From Micrococcaceae bacterium Sec5.1 (GTDB taxonomy: Bacteria; Actinomycetota; Actinomycetes; Actinomycetales; Micrococcaceae), in contig CP143430.1 of the NCBI GenBank assembly GCA_039636795.1, forward strand, positions 1,488,001 through 1,552,000: a stretch of DNA of 64,000 nucleotides. The letters run 5' to 3'. The notes under the pieces were generated by a model. It saw only the letters and a list, made by a program, of their open reading frames with translations, did no database searches and was not told where the DNA came from. Of this stretch, positions 1-7,997 are shown piece after piece (positions within the stretch are counted from its first letter, which is position 1; every line of letters begins with the position of its first letter). The translations under genes and the position numbers were made by a program.

Positions 1-339
1 AAGACCGTTGTTGGCCAGGTTGAAGGCCGCACCTGCGTGCTTATTGACGACATGATCGACACCGGTGGAACCATCTCCGGCGCCGTCCAGGTCCTTAAGA
101 ACGCCGGCGCCAAGGATGTCATCATCGCTTGCACGCACGCCGTTTTCTCGGATCCGGCAGCGCAGCGCCTCGCTGATTCCGGCGCACGCGAAGTTGTTGT
201 CACCAACACCCTGCCCATCCCGGCAGAGAAGCGCTTCCCGCAGCTCACGGTGCTGTCCATCGCACCGTTGATCGCGCGCGCCATTCGTGAAGTGTTCGAC
301 GACGGGTCGGTCACCAGCCTCTTCGACGGCAAAGCCTGA
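1..339 (+). CDS. prs: Ribose-phosphate pyrophosphokinase, C-terminal part (5' truncated by window)
   Basis: The frame is open from base 1 and ends with TGA at 337-339, so only about the last 112 residues are present. The segment VLIDDMIDTGGTISGA is the PRPP-binding loop of PRPP synthetases, and the following ACTHAVFSDPAAQRL and VTNTLPIP stretches match the C-terminal half of the family. The enzyme makes PRPP from ribose 5-phosphate and ATP for nucleotide, His and Trp synthesis. In actinobacteria prs is commonly followed by rplY and pth, as here. A terminator-like hairpin follows at 358-400. Confidence 0.95.
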   Translation, partial: KTVVGQVEGRTCVLIDDMIDTGGTISGAVQVLKNAGAKDVIIACTHAVFSDPAAQRLADSGAREVVVTNTLPIPAEKRFPQLTVLSIAPLIARAIREVFDDGSVTSLFDGKA

Positions 340-357
340 CGCCGGACGACTGACGTG

Positions 358-400
358 ACGGGTCATCCGCCGCCTCCGGGCGTGTGGGTGGCCCGTTTTC
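358..400 (+). terminator. Probable Rho-independent terminator after prs
   Basis: Arms 358-368 and 386-396 pair over 11 positions (two as G-U) and are followed directly by TTTTC. It lies 19 nt after the prs stop. The rest of the 304-nt gap to rplY holds a 9-bp inverted repeat (AAGGTATCC at 408-416, GGATACCTT at 433-441) and a 6-bp hairpin (603-608/615-620). I see no gene in it. Confidence 0.6.
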
Positions 401-643
401 AGTAATGAAGGTATCCGCTGGTAAACTCTTGGGGATACCTTGGCGAGGGAGAGCACATCCGGTGCGCGTTTTGAACCGGAATTGCGGGTCTCCGTTATCG
501 ACTGGGTCTGCATCTCCTTCGACACAGGCGGGCTTTGCTGCTGGACAGCAACGATCGCCGGGCGTAGAAGGTCCACAGACCTCCGCCCTTGCTGATCGAC
601 TTGTCCGGAATTTCCCGGACGCCACAGTAATCAAGGAGTACAC

Positions 644-1216
644 ATGTCTGAGCAGAAGCTCACCGCAGAACTGCGCACGGAATTCGGCAAGGGTTTTGCC
701 CGCCGTGCACGCATGGCCGGCCAGATCCCGGCTGTCATCTACGGCCACGGCGCAGAGCCGATCCACATCAACCTGCCCGGCCGCGCCACCACGCTGGCTG
801 TCCGCGTTTCCAACGCCCTGCTGGCGATCGACGTCGACGGCGAGCAGCACCTGACGCTCGTCAAGGACATCCAGCGCGACCCGGTTAAGCAGATCATCGA
901 GCACGTTGACCTCCAGACCGTCCAGGCCGGCGAGAAGGTTACCGTTGACATCGCCATCCACGTTTCCGGTGAAGTTGCTCCGGGTGCTGTTGCCAGCCTC
1001 GAAGCCACCACGGTTTCCCTTGAGGCCGAGGCAACCCACGTGCCTACCGCCGTCGAGGTTGACATCGAAGGCCGTAAGGCTGGGGAGAACATCCACGCAT
1101 CGGACCTCGTCCTGCCGAAGGGTTCCACCCTGCTCACTGAAGGTGACACCCTGGTGGTCCGTATCTCCGAGACCGCTTCTGAAGCTGAAGAAGAAACCAC
1201 GGCAGCAGCTGAGTAG
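644..1216 (+). CDS. rplY: 50S ribosomal protein L25/general stress protein Ctc
   Basis: 190 residues, the long two-domain form of L25 (TL5/CTC type). Residues 1 to about 95 form the 5S-rRNA-binding L25 domain (start MSEQKLTAELRTEFGKGFAR, with a conserved IPAVIYGHG). Residues from about 100 to 180 form the beta-rich C-terminal CTC domain. A Glu/Ala-rich tail (ASEAEEETTAAAE) ends the protein. AAGGAG at 633-638 lies 5 nt before the ATG and fixes the start. It binds 5S rRNA in the large subunit. A strong terminator follows, so it is probably transcribed alone or with its own leader. Confidence 0.96.
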   Translation: MSEQKLTAELRTEFGKGFARRARMAGQIPAVIYGHGAEPIHINLPGRATTLAVRVSNALLAIDVDGEQHLTLVKDIQRDPVKQIIEHVDLQTVQAGEKVTVDIAIHVSGEVAPGAVASLEATTVSLEAEATHVPTAVEVDIEGRKAGENIHASDLVLPKGSTLLTEGDTLVVRISETASEAEEETTAAAE

Positions 1217-1246
1217 TCTTTGACTATTTGAGGCAAACGCCTTTTG

Positions 1247-1283
1247 AGTGGCCGGGTACCCCTTGGGTCCCGGCCACTTTCTT
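1247..1283 (+). terminator. Rho-independent terminator after rplY
   Basis: AGTGGCCGGG (1247-1256) pairs perfectly with CCCGGCCACT (1269-1278) and is followed by TTCTTCTT. It lies 30 nt after the rplY stop. Confidence 0.85.
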
Positions 1284-1356
1284 CTTCCGTCCCACGCAAA
1301 CTCCGGGACCCCCATCGCTGACCCGATTCCCTGACAAGACTCCCTAGGATGAGACC

Positions 1357-1941
1357 ATGACTGACACTTGGCTGATAGTTGGCCTCGGCAACCCCGGCAG
1401 TGAGTACAGCAACAACCGGCACAACGTGGGCCAGATGGTGCTTGACGAGCTGGCATCGCGGATGGGCGGCAAGTTCAAGACCCACAAGGCCAGGGCCCAG
1501 GTAGTAGAGGGTCGGTTGGGGATAGGCGGACCCCGCGTAGTGCTGGCCAAGCCGATGACCTACATGAACGTTTCCGGTGGTCCTGTGGCGGGCTTGAGCA
1601 ATTTCTTCGACATCGCGCCGGACCACGTTATTGCCGTCCATGATGAGATCGATATTCCCTTCAACACGGTCAAGCTCAAGATAGGTGGAGGTGAGGGTGG
1701 TCATAACGGCCTTCGCGATATCTCCAAGGCACTGGCAACAAAGGACTATTTGCGCGTGCGGGTAGGGGTGGGCAGGCCTCCGGGACGTATGGATACCGCT
1801 GATTTTGTGCTGCGGGATTTCGCAACGGCCGAGAAGAAGGAATTGCCGTTTCTGCTGGACGAGGCGGCTGACGCGGTGGAACTGCTGGTCAATGAGGGGC
1901 TGTTGGCGGCACAGCAGAAGCATCATGCCGCAAGAACTTGA
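1357..1941 (+). CDS. pth: Peptidyl-tRNA hydrolase
   Basis: 194 residues, normal for bacterial Pth. It cleaves the ester bond between peptide and tRNA in drop-off peptidyl-tRNAs. Family motifs are all present: [18 protein letters not shown] with catalytic His22, [11 protein letters not shown] with Asn71, HDEID with Asp96, and [16 protein letters not shown] start at 1357, with a TAGGATGAG stretch just upstream as a weak ribosome-binding site. Downstream lies a 140-nt spacer before the first LAL regulator. Confidence 0.97.
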   Translation: MTDTWLIVGLGNPGSEYSNNRHNVGQMVLDELASRMGGKFKTHKARAQVVEGRLGIGGPRVVLAKPMTYMNVSGGPVAGLSNFFDIAPDHVIAVHDEIDIPFNTVKLKIGGGEGGHNGLRDISKALATKDYLRVRVGVGRPPGRMDTADFVLRDFATAEKKELPFLLDEAADAVELLVNEGLLAAQQKHHAART

Positions 1942-2084
1942 GCAAATCTTGAGGAAAGCCTGAGGAAAGCCTGATGATTCGAGGCGCCCTTAGCCCTACC
2001 AAACTGTCGGCGCCCGGAGGTAGTGTGCATGGTACGCAGGTAAGCGGTGGGGGACTGTCGCGGATGTTGTAGCGAAGGATGCGA

Positions 2085-4826
2085 ATGTCGGCGGAGTTGC
2101 TAAACAGAGGCGGTGGAGGCGCAGCGAGGGCTGCGGCTCCGGACCTTGTGGGCGGTCCATCCGATCGGCAAACATGGTCACTGCTGGCCAGGAGCCAGGA
2201 TCTGTCCCGGGCCACCAAGCACCTTGAGTCCCCGGAATCGTACGGCGTAGTCCTCACGGGCGAACGGGGCATTGGCAAGTCGGGCTTGGCCCGGGCAGTA
2301 ATTTCCTCCCTGGGTCCCAAGATCCACAGCCTGCAATTGCGCAACACGGTTGCCAATGGCCAGACTCCTTACGGGTGCCTCGGATTCCTCTTGGCGAGGC
2401 TGCCGTCCGAGGCCGTCAGTTCGCCCACGGGCATTCTCCACGCGATTACGTCCCTGATCCGTGCAGAAGCTGCGGGCCGCCAGACTGTCTTCATCGTGGA
2501 CAATGCTGGCGGTATGGATCCCATGAGTACAGGCGTGCTGCTGAATCTGATGGCCACTGGAACGGCAAAGGTGATCGCCACTGTTCAACGCTCCAGCGAT
2601 CTCCCCGCTGATTTCCATCGGCTGGTGCTTGAGGAGCAACTGGGCGAAGTCCACCTGAATACGCTCAGCGAAGAACAGACGAAGCAGGTTCTCGGTTCGG
2701 TACTGGGCCACTATGTCTCCTCCACGCTGGTGGGCTCACTCCACTCCGCCGTCGGTGGGAATCCGATGCTCCTGCACGCGCTGTTGGATGAGCAACGCCA
2801 TTCCGGCAACCTCGTCCTGAACGATTCCGTGTGGACGCTCAGGGACCGTATCAAGCTTGAAGGCGCCACGGTTGTGGAGGACTTTGTCCGTTCCAGGTTG
2901 GCGCGCGAACCGCAGTCCAACCGGACCGTAGTCGAGGTCCTGGCCTGTGCGCAGCGCGCGACACTGGTGGATCTGGCTGCAATCTTTGGCACTGAAGTGC
3001 TTGTGGAGATGGAGGAATCCGGGCTGCTCACCGTTGATCGGAACGGCGAGCACTGGGTTTCCCTTCGCGATGCTTACGTCGGTGAGGTTGTTCGGGGCTG
3101 GCTGAGTACCCGGCGGCGTCGCGAGCTGAGGTTGATGCTTCTTGGACCCAAGGAGCCGGAGTTGGGTGGGTTGGCTCCACAGGATCTGCTGAGCCACGCC
3201 GCCTGGATGCATGCCTGTGAGGACGAACCGTCTCCGTCGCCAGCGCATGCTCTGGCAGCAGGACGGGCTGCCTTGGATGATTACGATCCCAACTTTGCCA
3301 TCCAATGCACGCTGTCACTGGATCCGAAGGACCCCGAGTGGGTGGCGGGGCAGCGACTGAAGTCAGCTGCCTACCTCATGCTGGATCTGCCCCTGCACGC
3401 TGCCCAGGCCTTGGATGAGGTGTCAGAGGCGCACATTGCAGCTTTGGACCCCATGGAGTTTGCCGAAGTAACAGCTGCGAAATGCCAGGCCATGACATGG
3501 ATTGACGGCCGCTCGGCAATGGTGCCCGGAGTGATCACGGCGGCAAGTGAAACCTTGGAGGCCATGGTTTCGAATCCGGAGGCCTACGCGCCGGAGCTGA
3601 TCACGCGGGCCCGGAACAGGCTCCTTCTTTGCAACTACGAATACCAGGCGTATATGGGCGAGTACGCAGCTGTGGCCGAGGACCTGGAAAAGGAACTGGT
3701 CAAGGACCCGGCCGATGACCGGGAACACTGGCTGAAGTCCGCGTTCTGCCTCATGGAAACCCGATGCGTGATGGGCCGGGAACTGGAAGCGCAGCAACTG
3801 GCACGCACTGTGTCCCGGCAGCTGGGGAACAATGACAGGCCGGCGCAGTTGGAGGAGTCCTTCGCCCGGCATGCTTACGGAGTGCTGCTGCTGTCCGGAC
3901 AATGGCGGAAATGCATCGAGCTCATGCGGCGGACTCCCTCCACACCTTCGCGCCTGCAGTATCGGGGTGCAATCACCGAACTGGGCGTGGGCCTTGCCTA
4001 CGCTTACGCCGGGAAGCCCTCCAGCGCGATCGAACCGTTGCGCTCCGCCGCCGCCCAGCTTGAGCTTCGCCCGGCCATGAACATGGTCAAGGTTGCCTAC
4101 GCTGCTACCGCCTTTGCCTATGCACAGCTGGGCAATTCACTCGAAGCCGGACGGTACCTTGACCTTTACCGCACTTGCCGGGGTGTCGGGACATATTTCT
4201 CCGAGTCCGTTGCCGAGTTCTGCGCTGAAATGGCAGGGCGATGGATGGGGGACCCGGACGTCAAGCCGCGTCTGCTGGCCAGGGTCCAGCAGGACATCGA
4301 CAAGCGGCGCTTTACAACGGCCGGGATTTGCCTTTTTGGCGCCACAGTGGAGGGCACGGACGCCGAGTACAAATTGCTGGAGGAAATTGCCGAGAACCGT
4401 CAAGGCCCTTTGGCGCAGATCGCCCGCGACCTTGCCCGGGGATCCCTGAAACGGAGTTCGCGTTCTCTCCTGGCTGCCGCCGACGCCGCAGCTGCACTGG
4501 ATTTGTTGGTGGTGGAAGCCAGGTGCGTGGCCATGGCCTTGGACTTTGCCCGCAATGCCGGTGAAACCACGGCTGCCCGGACCGCCCAGCTTAGGCTTGA
4601 GCGTCTGGAACAATCGGTCTCGGCGTTGCCCATCCAACCACGAAGCGACGCACCGGTGTTGACCGAGCGTGAACGGCAAATTGCCAAACTGGCCGGAAAG
4701 GGTGTCAGCAATCGTGAAATCGCTATGGATATTGGGGTGTCTGTGCGGACCGTTGAAGGACACCTGTACCAAGTATTTACCAAGCTCGGCGTCTCATCGC
4801 GAGGCGAGCTCAATGGTCTCCTGTGA
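2085..4826 (+). CDS. LuxR-family (LAL-type) STAND ATPase transcriptional regulator 1
   Basis: About 913 residues: an N-terminal AAA/STAND ATPase, a long helical TPR-like middle and a C-terminal LuxR HTH. The Walker A loop is GERGIGKSG near residue 66. Walker B is atypical (VFIVDNAGG, Asp-Asn instead of Asp-Asp/Glu). The HTH covers the last 60 or so residues (LTERERQIAKLAGKG, NREIAMDIGVSVRTVEGHLY). ATG 2085 is chosen because GAAGGA (2074-2079) sits 5 nt before it; an in-frame ATG at 2079 is the alternative. This is the first of three tandem paralogs. LAL proteins integrate ATP binding with a ligand or protein signal; ligand and targets cannot be read from the sequence. Confidence 0.9.
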   Translation: MSAELLNRGGGGAARAAAPDLVGGPSDRQTWSLLARSQDLSRATKHLESPESYGVVLTGERGIGKSGLARAVISSLGPKIHSLQLRNTVANGQTPYGCLGFLLARLPSEAVSSPTGILHAITSLIRAEAAGRQTVFIVDNAGGMDPMSTGVLLNLMATGTAKVIATVQRSSDLPADFHRLVLEEQLGEVHLNTLSEEQTKQVLGSVLGHYVSSTLVGSLHSAVGGNPMLLHALLDEQRHSGNLVLNDSVWTLRDRIKLEGATVVEDFVRSRLAREPQSNRTVVEVLACAQRATLVDLAAIFGTEVLVEMEESGLLTVDRNGEHWVSLRDAYVGEVVRGWLSTRRRRELRLMLLGPKEPELGGLAPQDLLSHAAWMHACEDEPSPSPAHALAAGRAALDDYDPNFAIQCTLSLDPKDPEWVAGQRLKSAAYLMLDLPLHAAQALDEVSEAHIAALDPMEFAEVTAAKCQAMTWIDGRSAMVPGVITAASETLEAMVSNPEAYAPELITRARNRLLLCNYEYQAYMGEYAAVAEDLEKELVKDPADDREHWLKSAFCLMETRCVMGRELEAQQLARTVSRQLGNNDRPAQLEESFARHAYGVLLLSGQWRKCIELMRRTPSTPSRLQYRGAITELGVGLAYAYAGKPSSAIEPLRSAAAQLELRPAMNMVKVAYAATAFAYAQLGNSLEAGRYLDLYRTCRGVGTYFSESVAEFCAEMAGRWMGDPDVKPRLLARVQQDIDKRRFTTAGICLFGATVEGTDAEYKLLEEIAENRQGPLAQIARDLARGSLKRSSRSLLAAADAAAALDLLVVEARCVAMALDFARNAGETTAARTAQLRLERLEQSVSALPIQPRSDAPVLTERERQIAKLAGKGVSNREIAMDIGVSVRTVEGHLYQVFTKLGVSSRGELNGLL

Positions 4827-4864
4827 GTTGAGGAGTGTAGTTTCCGTCAACCGGGTGCGTGCCC

Positions 4865-7528
4865 ATGCAGGCTGAGTACCTTGTTGGCCGGGACGCGGAG
4901 TTGGACCTGGCGAGTGAAATATTGAGGCAGGAGGGGGCGGGCGCCGTCCTGCTCCTTGCCGATCCCGGCATCGGTAAAACGGCCATGGCCGAAGAGATCG
5001 CCGCCCGCTTGGCAGGCGAAATGGTGGTGATGCGGATCCATGGCAGCCCCGCCCTGTCCGCTGTTCCTTTCGGTGTCCTGGCGCCGTATCTCCTGGACCT
5101 GCCTGTGGAACAGGCCACGTCGCCAGTGGCTATCCTCCGCGAGTTTTGGTCCCAGTTCGAGAAAAGGCGCGGAAGCGAAGGTGCAAGGCTCCTTTTGGTA
5201 GTGGACGACGCCCATGACCTCGATGAGGCCAGCAGCCAGATTCTGGCCGAGTTGGTGACGGCTGGCTGGGCGCGGCTCGTGGCTACCAGCAGGCCACGGC
5301 CCGGACTGCCTCCTGCCCTGCTCCAGCTCTGGTACGACGGCTTGGCAGAGCGCTTCGAACTCCATCCCCTGGAAAAGGAAGAAGTGGCCGAGCTCGCCGG
5401 GAAAACCCTGGGTGGGTCGGTCATGGCAGGCACCACAGATGTTTTGCATTCTGTTTCGGAGGGCAACCCCCTGCTGCTCCGTTGCCTCCTGGAAGACTCA
5501 AAGGCTGACGGAAACCTGGTGCGCCGAAATGGCGTCTGGTTCCTCACGAGTGCCCTCTCCGGCGCCGGCGAGGGCCTCTCTGAAGTGGTTCGGAACAAAG
5601 TCCTGCGAACCAGCGAGGCTGAACGGGAGGCGATGTACATCATCGCCTTGTCCGAACCCGTGCCCGCCGCTGTACTCGACGCGCTTGTGGGCAGGGATAC
5701 GCTGCGGTCGCTGATGGACAACAGGCTCGTGATTTCCAGTAATGGCGCTGGTAGTCCGGTGAAAATGTGGCACCCGATGTATGGTGAGGCGCTTCGCCAC
5801 ATCGTTTCGCCCGCCCGCAGCCTCCAGATCCGCCAGCGTATGGTCCAGCACCTGCCCGCGGAGCCCTCCACGGCGGAGGGTCTGCTTCGAATGGTGAGTT
5901 GGGCGCTGGACTGTGGTGCCGACGTCGAGGACGAACAGTTGCTGCGGGCGGCGTTCCTCGCCGCAAAACTCCTGCAGAATCCACTCGCGCTGCAGGCCGC
6001 TGCCAAGGTTCGCTCCGAAGCGCTGCGTCCCCGTGCCCGTGCCGTCATGGCAATGGTCAAATACAACGACGGCGACTACCGCAGTGCCGTGCAGCTGCTC
6101 GGGGAAGATGCAGGGTTCCTGGACGCCGATCCGTCCGGGCCCTTGGGTGCCGGACTGCTGTGGGGGGCCGCAAGGTCCGCAATGGGGGACAGCTCGGGTG
6201 ACATCCTGGCGGACGCTCACTCGGCCGCTGACGCACTAGTGGCGGGCCGCAACGACCAGGACCCTGTGGTCCAGCAAATTCGACGGCATGCTGCAGCTTT
6301 GGAATTGGCGGCGCTGGCCCATGACGGCCGCTATGGGGAGCTGCGCGAGGGACTTGCCACGTTCCAGGCCGGTCTTGCCGTGGACGAGCCGGATTTCGTC
6401 ATGAACAAGCTTTTCCTGCTGGCCATGCAGTGCGAGTTGCTGATGGTGGAGGGCCAGGCGGTGCAGGCATTGGAGATGGGCAGGGAAGCGCTGGTGTTGC
6501 TGGATGAACACCATGACGACCTCCTGTACTTCACCGACTTCATCCTTGTCCGCTACGCCTTGGCCGCGTTGGAATCCGGTGACTGGGCGGCAGCCGAAGC
6601 CGCGCTGAACCGCTATGCCGCCAGCTCCGCCATGGGGCTTATAACGTTCGGCGGCGACATCCAGGCGCTCAAAGGACTGTCCTTGCTCCGGCAGGGACGT
6701 TTGGAACAAGCCAGCGCTGTGCTGACGCCCGCGGTGGAGGCCCTCCGTGTGAAGGACCCGCAGAGGTTGCGCCGTCTGGGCAACGCGCTTGCGTTTTATG
6801 CTGCCGCCAGGTCAGGAAATAACGAACTGGCCCAACGCCTGTCCGTGGATAGGGTAGTGGACCAGGCAGCCGGTGGCGCCTATGTTGAAGCCCTGGCTGA
6901 GATCTTTACCCTGGCTGCCAAGGAGCATTTGAATAAAGGAACAGGGCTGGAGAAGCTGCGGAGCCTCCCTGATTCCACGCATCTGCATCAACTTCCGGGC
7001 CTCCTGCTCCAGAACCTGGTCCTCAGGGCAGAGCTGGGGGACCAGCACGTAATGGACCCGATCCGGGAGACTGCCTCGTCAATGGCTGGGGCATGGGCAG
7101 GCGGCTGGCACATGCTGGCGACCGCCCAGGTGGACGGCGCCGGCGATGCTTTCGTTAACGCGGGCAATCTGCTGGCCGCTGGAGGCATGCCAGGGCCAGC
7201 GGCCACAGCTTTCGACAAGGCCGCCATCGCCTTTGATGCCGAGGGCAAGCGCCCGGAGGCGCGGCAGGCGGCCGTGCTGCGCGACGTCAGCGAGGCCAGC
7301 CTTGGGGACACACAGCTCCACGACCCCCACACCGAGGTAGACCGGTCCGTGCCCCTGACCCGGCGGGAGCAGGATATTGTGGCGCTGGCCGTTTCCGGAC
7401 TCACTGACCGTCAGATCGCAGAGAAACTCATGGTCTCCGTCCGCACGGTGGAGGGTCACTTGTACCGCAGCTATGCCAAGCTGGGCATCCGCCGGCGCGA
7501 GGACCTTGGGGCTGCTGTCCGCAATTGA
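4865..7528 (+). CDS. LuxR-family (LAL-type) STAND ATPase transcriptional regulator 2
   Basis: About 887 residues with the same plan as its upstream neighbour: LVGRDAELDLA entry, Walker A ADPGIGKTAMAEE near residue 36, canonical Walker B LLVVDDAHDLDEA, a helical repeat region, and a C-terminal LuxR HTH (LTRREQDIVALAVSGL, DRQIAEKLMVSVRTVEGHLY). It begins 38 nt after the stop of regulator 1, so co-transcription is likely. A GTG at 4859 is in frame, but ATG 4865 leaves the conserved domain entry at the N-terminus; neither has a strong ribosome-binding site. Sensor specificity is unknown. Confidence 0.9.
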   Translation: MQAEYLVGRDAELDLASEILRQEGAGAVLLLADPGIGKTAMAEEIAARLAGEMVVMRIHGSPALSAVPFGVLAPYLLDLPVEQATSPVAILREFWSQFEKRRGSEGARLLLVVDDAHDLDEASSQILAELVTAGWARLVATSRPRPGLPPALLQLWYDGLAERFELHPLEKEEVAELAGKTLGGSVMAGTTDVLHSVSEGNPLLLRCLLEDSKADGNLVRRNGVWFLTSALSGAGEGLSEVVRNKVLRTSEAEREAMYIIALSEPVPAAVLDALVGRDTLRSLMDNRLVISSNGAGSPVKMWHPMYGEALRHIVSPARSLQIRQRMVQHLPAEPSTAEGLLRMVSWALDCGADVEDEQLLRAAFLAAKLLQNPLALQAAAKVRSEALRPRARAVMAMVKYNDGDYRSAVQLLGEDAGFLDADPSGPLGAGLLWGAARSAMGDSSGDILADAHSAADALVAGRNDQDPVVQQIRRHAAALELAALAHDGRYGELREGLATFQAGLAVDEPDFVMNKLFLLAMQCELLMVEGQAVQALEMGREALVLLDEHHDDLLYFTDFILVRYALAALESGDWAAAEAALNRYAASSAMGLITFGGDIQALKGLSLLRQGRLEQASAVLTPAVEALRVKDPQRLRRLGNALAFYAAARSGNNELAQRLSVDRVVDQAAGGAYVEALAEIFTLAAKEHLNKGTGLEKLRSLPDSTHLHQLPGLLLQNLVLRAELGDQHVMDPIRETASSMAGAWAGGWHMLATAQVDGAGDAFVNAGNLLAAGGMPGPAATAFDKAAIAFDAEGKRPEARQAAVLRDVSEASLGDTQLHDPHTEVDRSVPLTRREQDIVALAVSGLTDRQIAEKLMVSVRTVEGHLYRSYAKLGIRRREDLGAAVRN

Positions 7529-7997
7529 CGCACGGCAATTTGAGTAGCCTCCGACGCCCGCGAGCACCACGTGGACGCGGTATTGCACCTATTACCACCA
7601 ATCAATGGAGTAACCTGGGCCCTATCCCCGACGGGACCAAGTAGTGCCCCTCCAAGGTACTGAGTACAACAGAGTATCGGGGCCTGGAAACCGCCCTACT
7701 AATCGAGTACCGATTACTGGTGTTCTGATTTCCAGCGCGCGGTTAACTGATCTTGGAAGGAAGGAAAGCCCCAAGCATCCCCCGAATTCCATATCGAAAT
7801 ACCGCATCGGTGGTCTCTTTTAGCCGGTGCTCCGGCCGTCGAGAGGCGGTCCGGCCCTGGACGAAGCCGGCGGCGACAGAGTCTTCTGAGACCGAGACTC
7901 TCCCCCCAGCCGTCGCCGGCTTCTAGGCCAGGGATCCCGCAAACTCGCGGAAGCCTAAATTCTCCCGGACCAAGGGACTGCTGCTATTGGAGTGCGC
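7529..7997. other. 469-nt gap with inverted repeats; no gene seen
   Basis: The spacer between regulators 2 and 3 has no convincing frame. Its right end holds a nested structure: GAAGCCGGCG (from 7863) pairs with CGCCGGCTTC (7914-7923), enclosing GAGTCT (7879-7884) paired with AGACTC (7895-7900). Left of this are short palindromes such as AATCG/CGATT near 7700. It probably contains the end of the regulator 1-2 transcript and the promoter of the third gene. No T-tract marks a clear terminator. Confidence 0.5.

Noticed and set aside
340-643. Possible tRNA or small gene between prs and rplY
   Set aside because: Only hairpins and a short unsupported frame; no tRNA consensus boxes.
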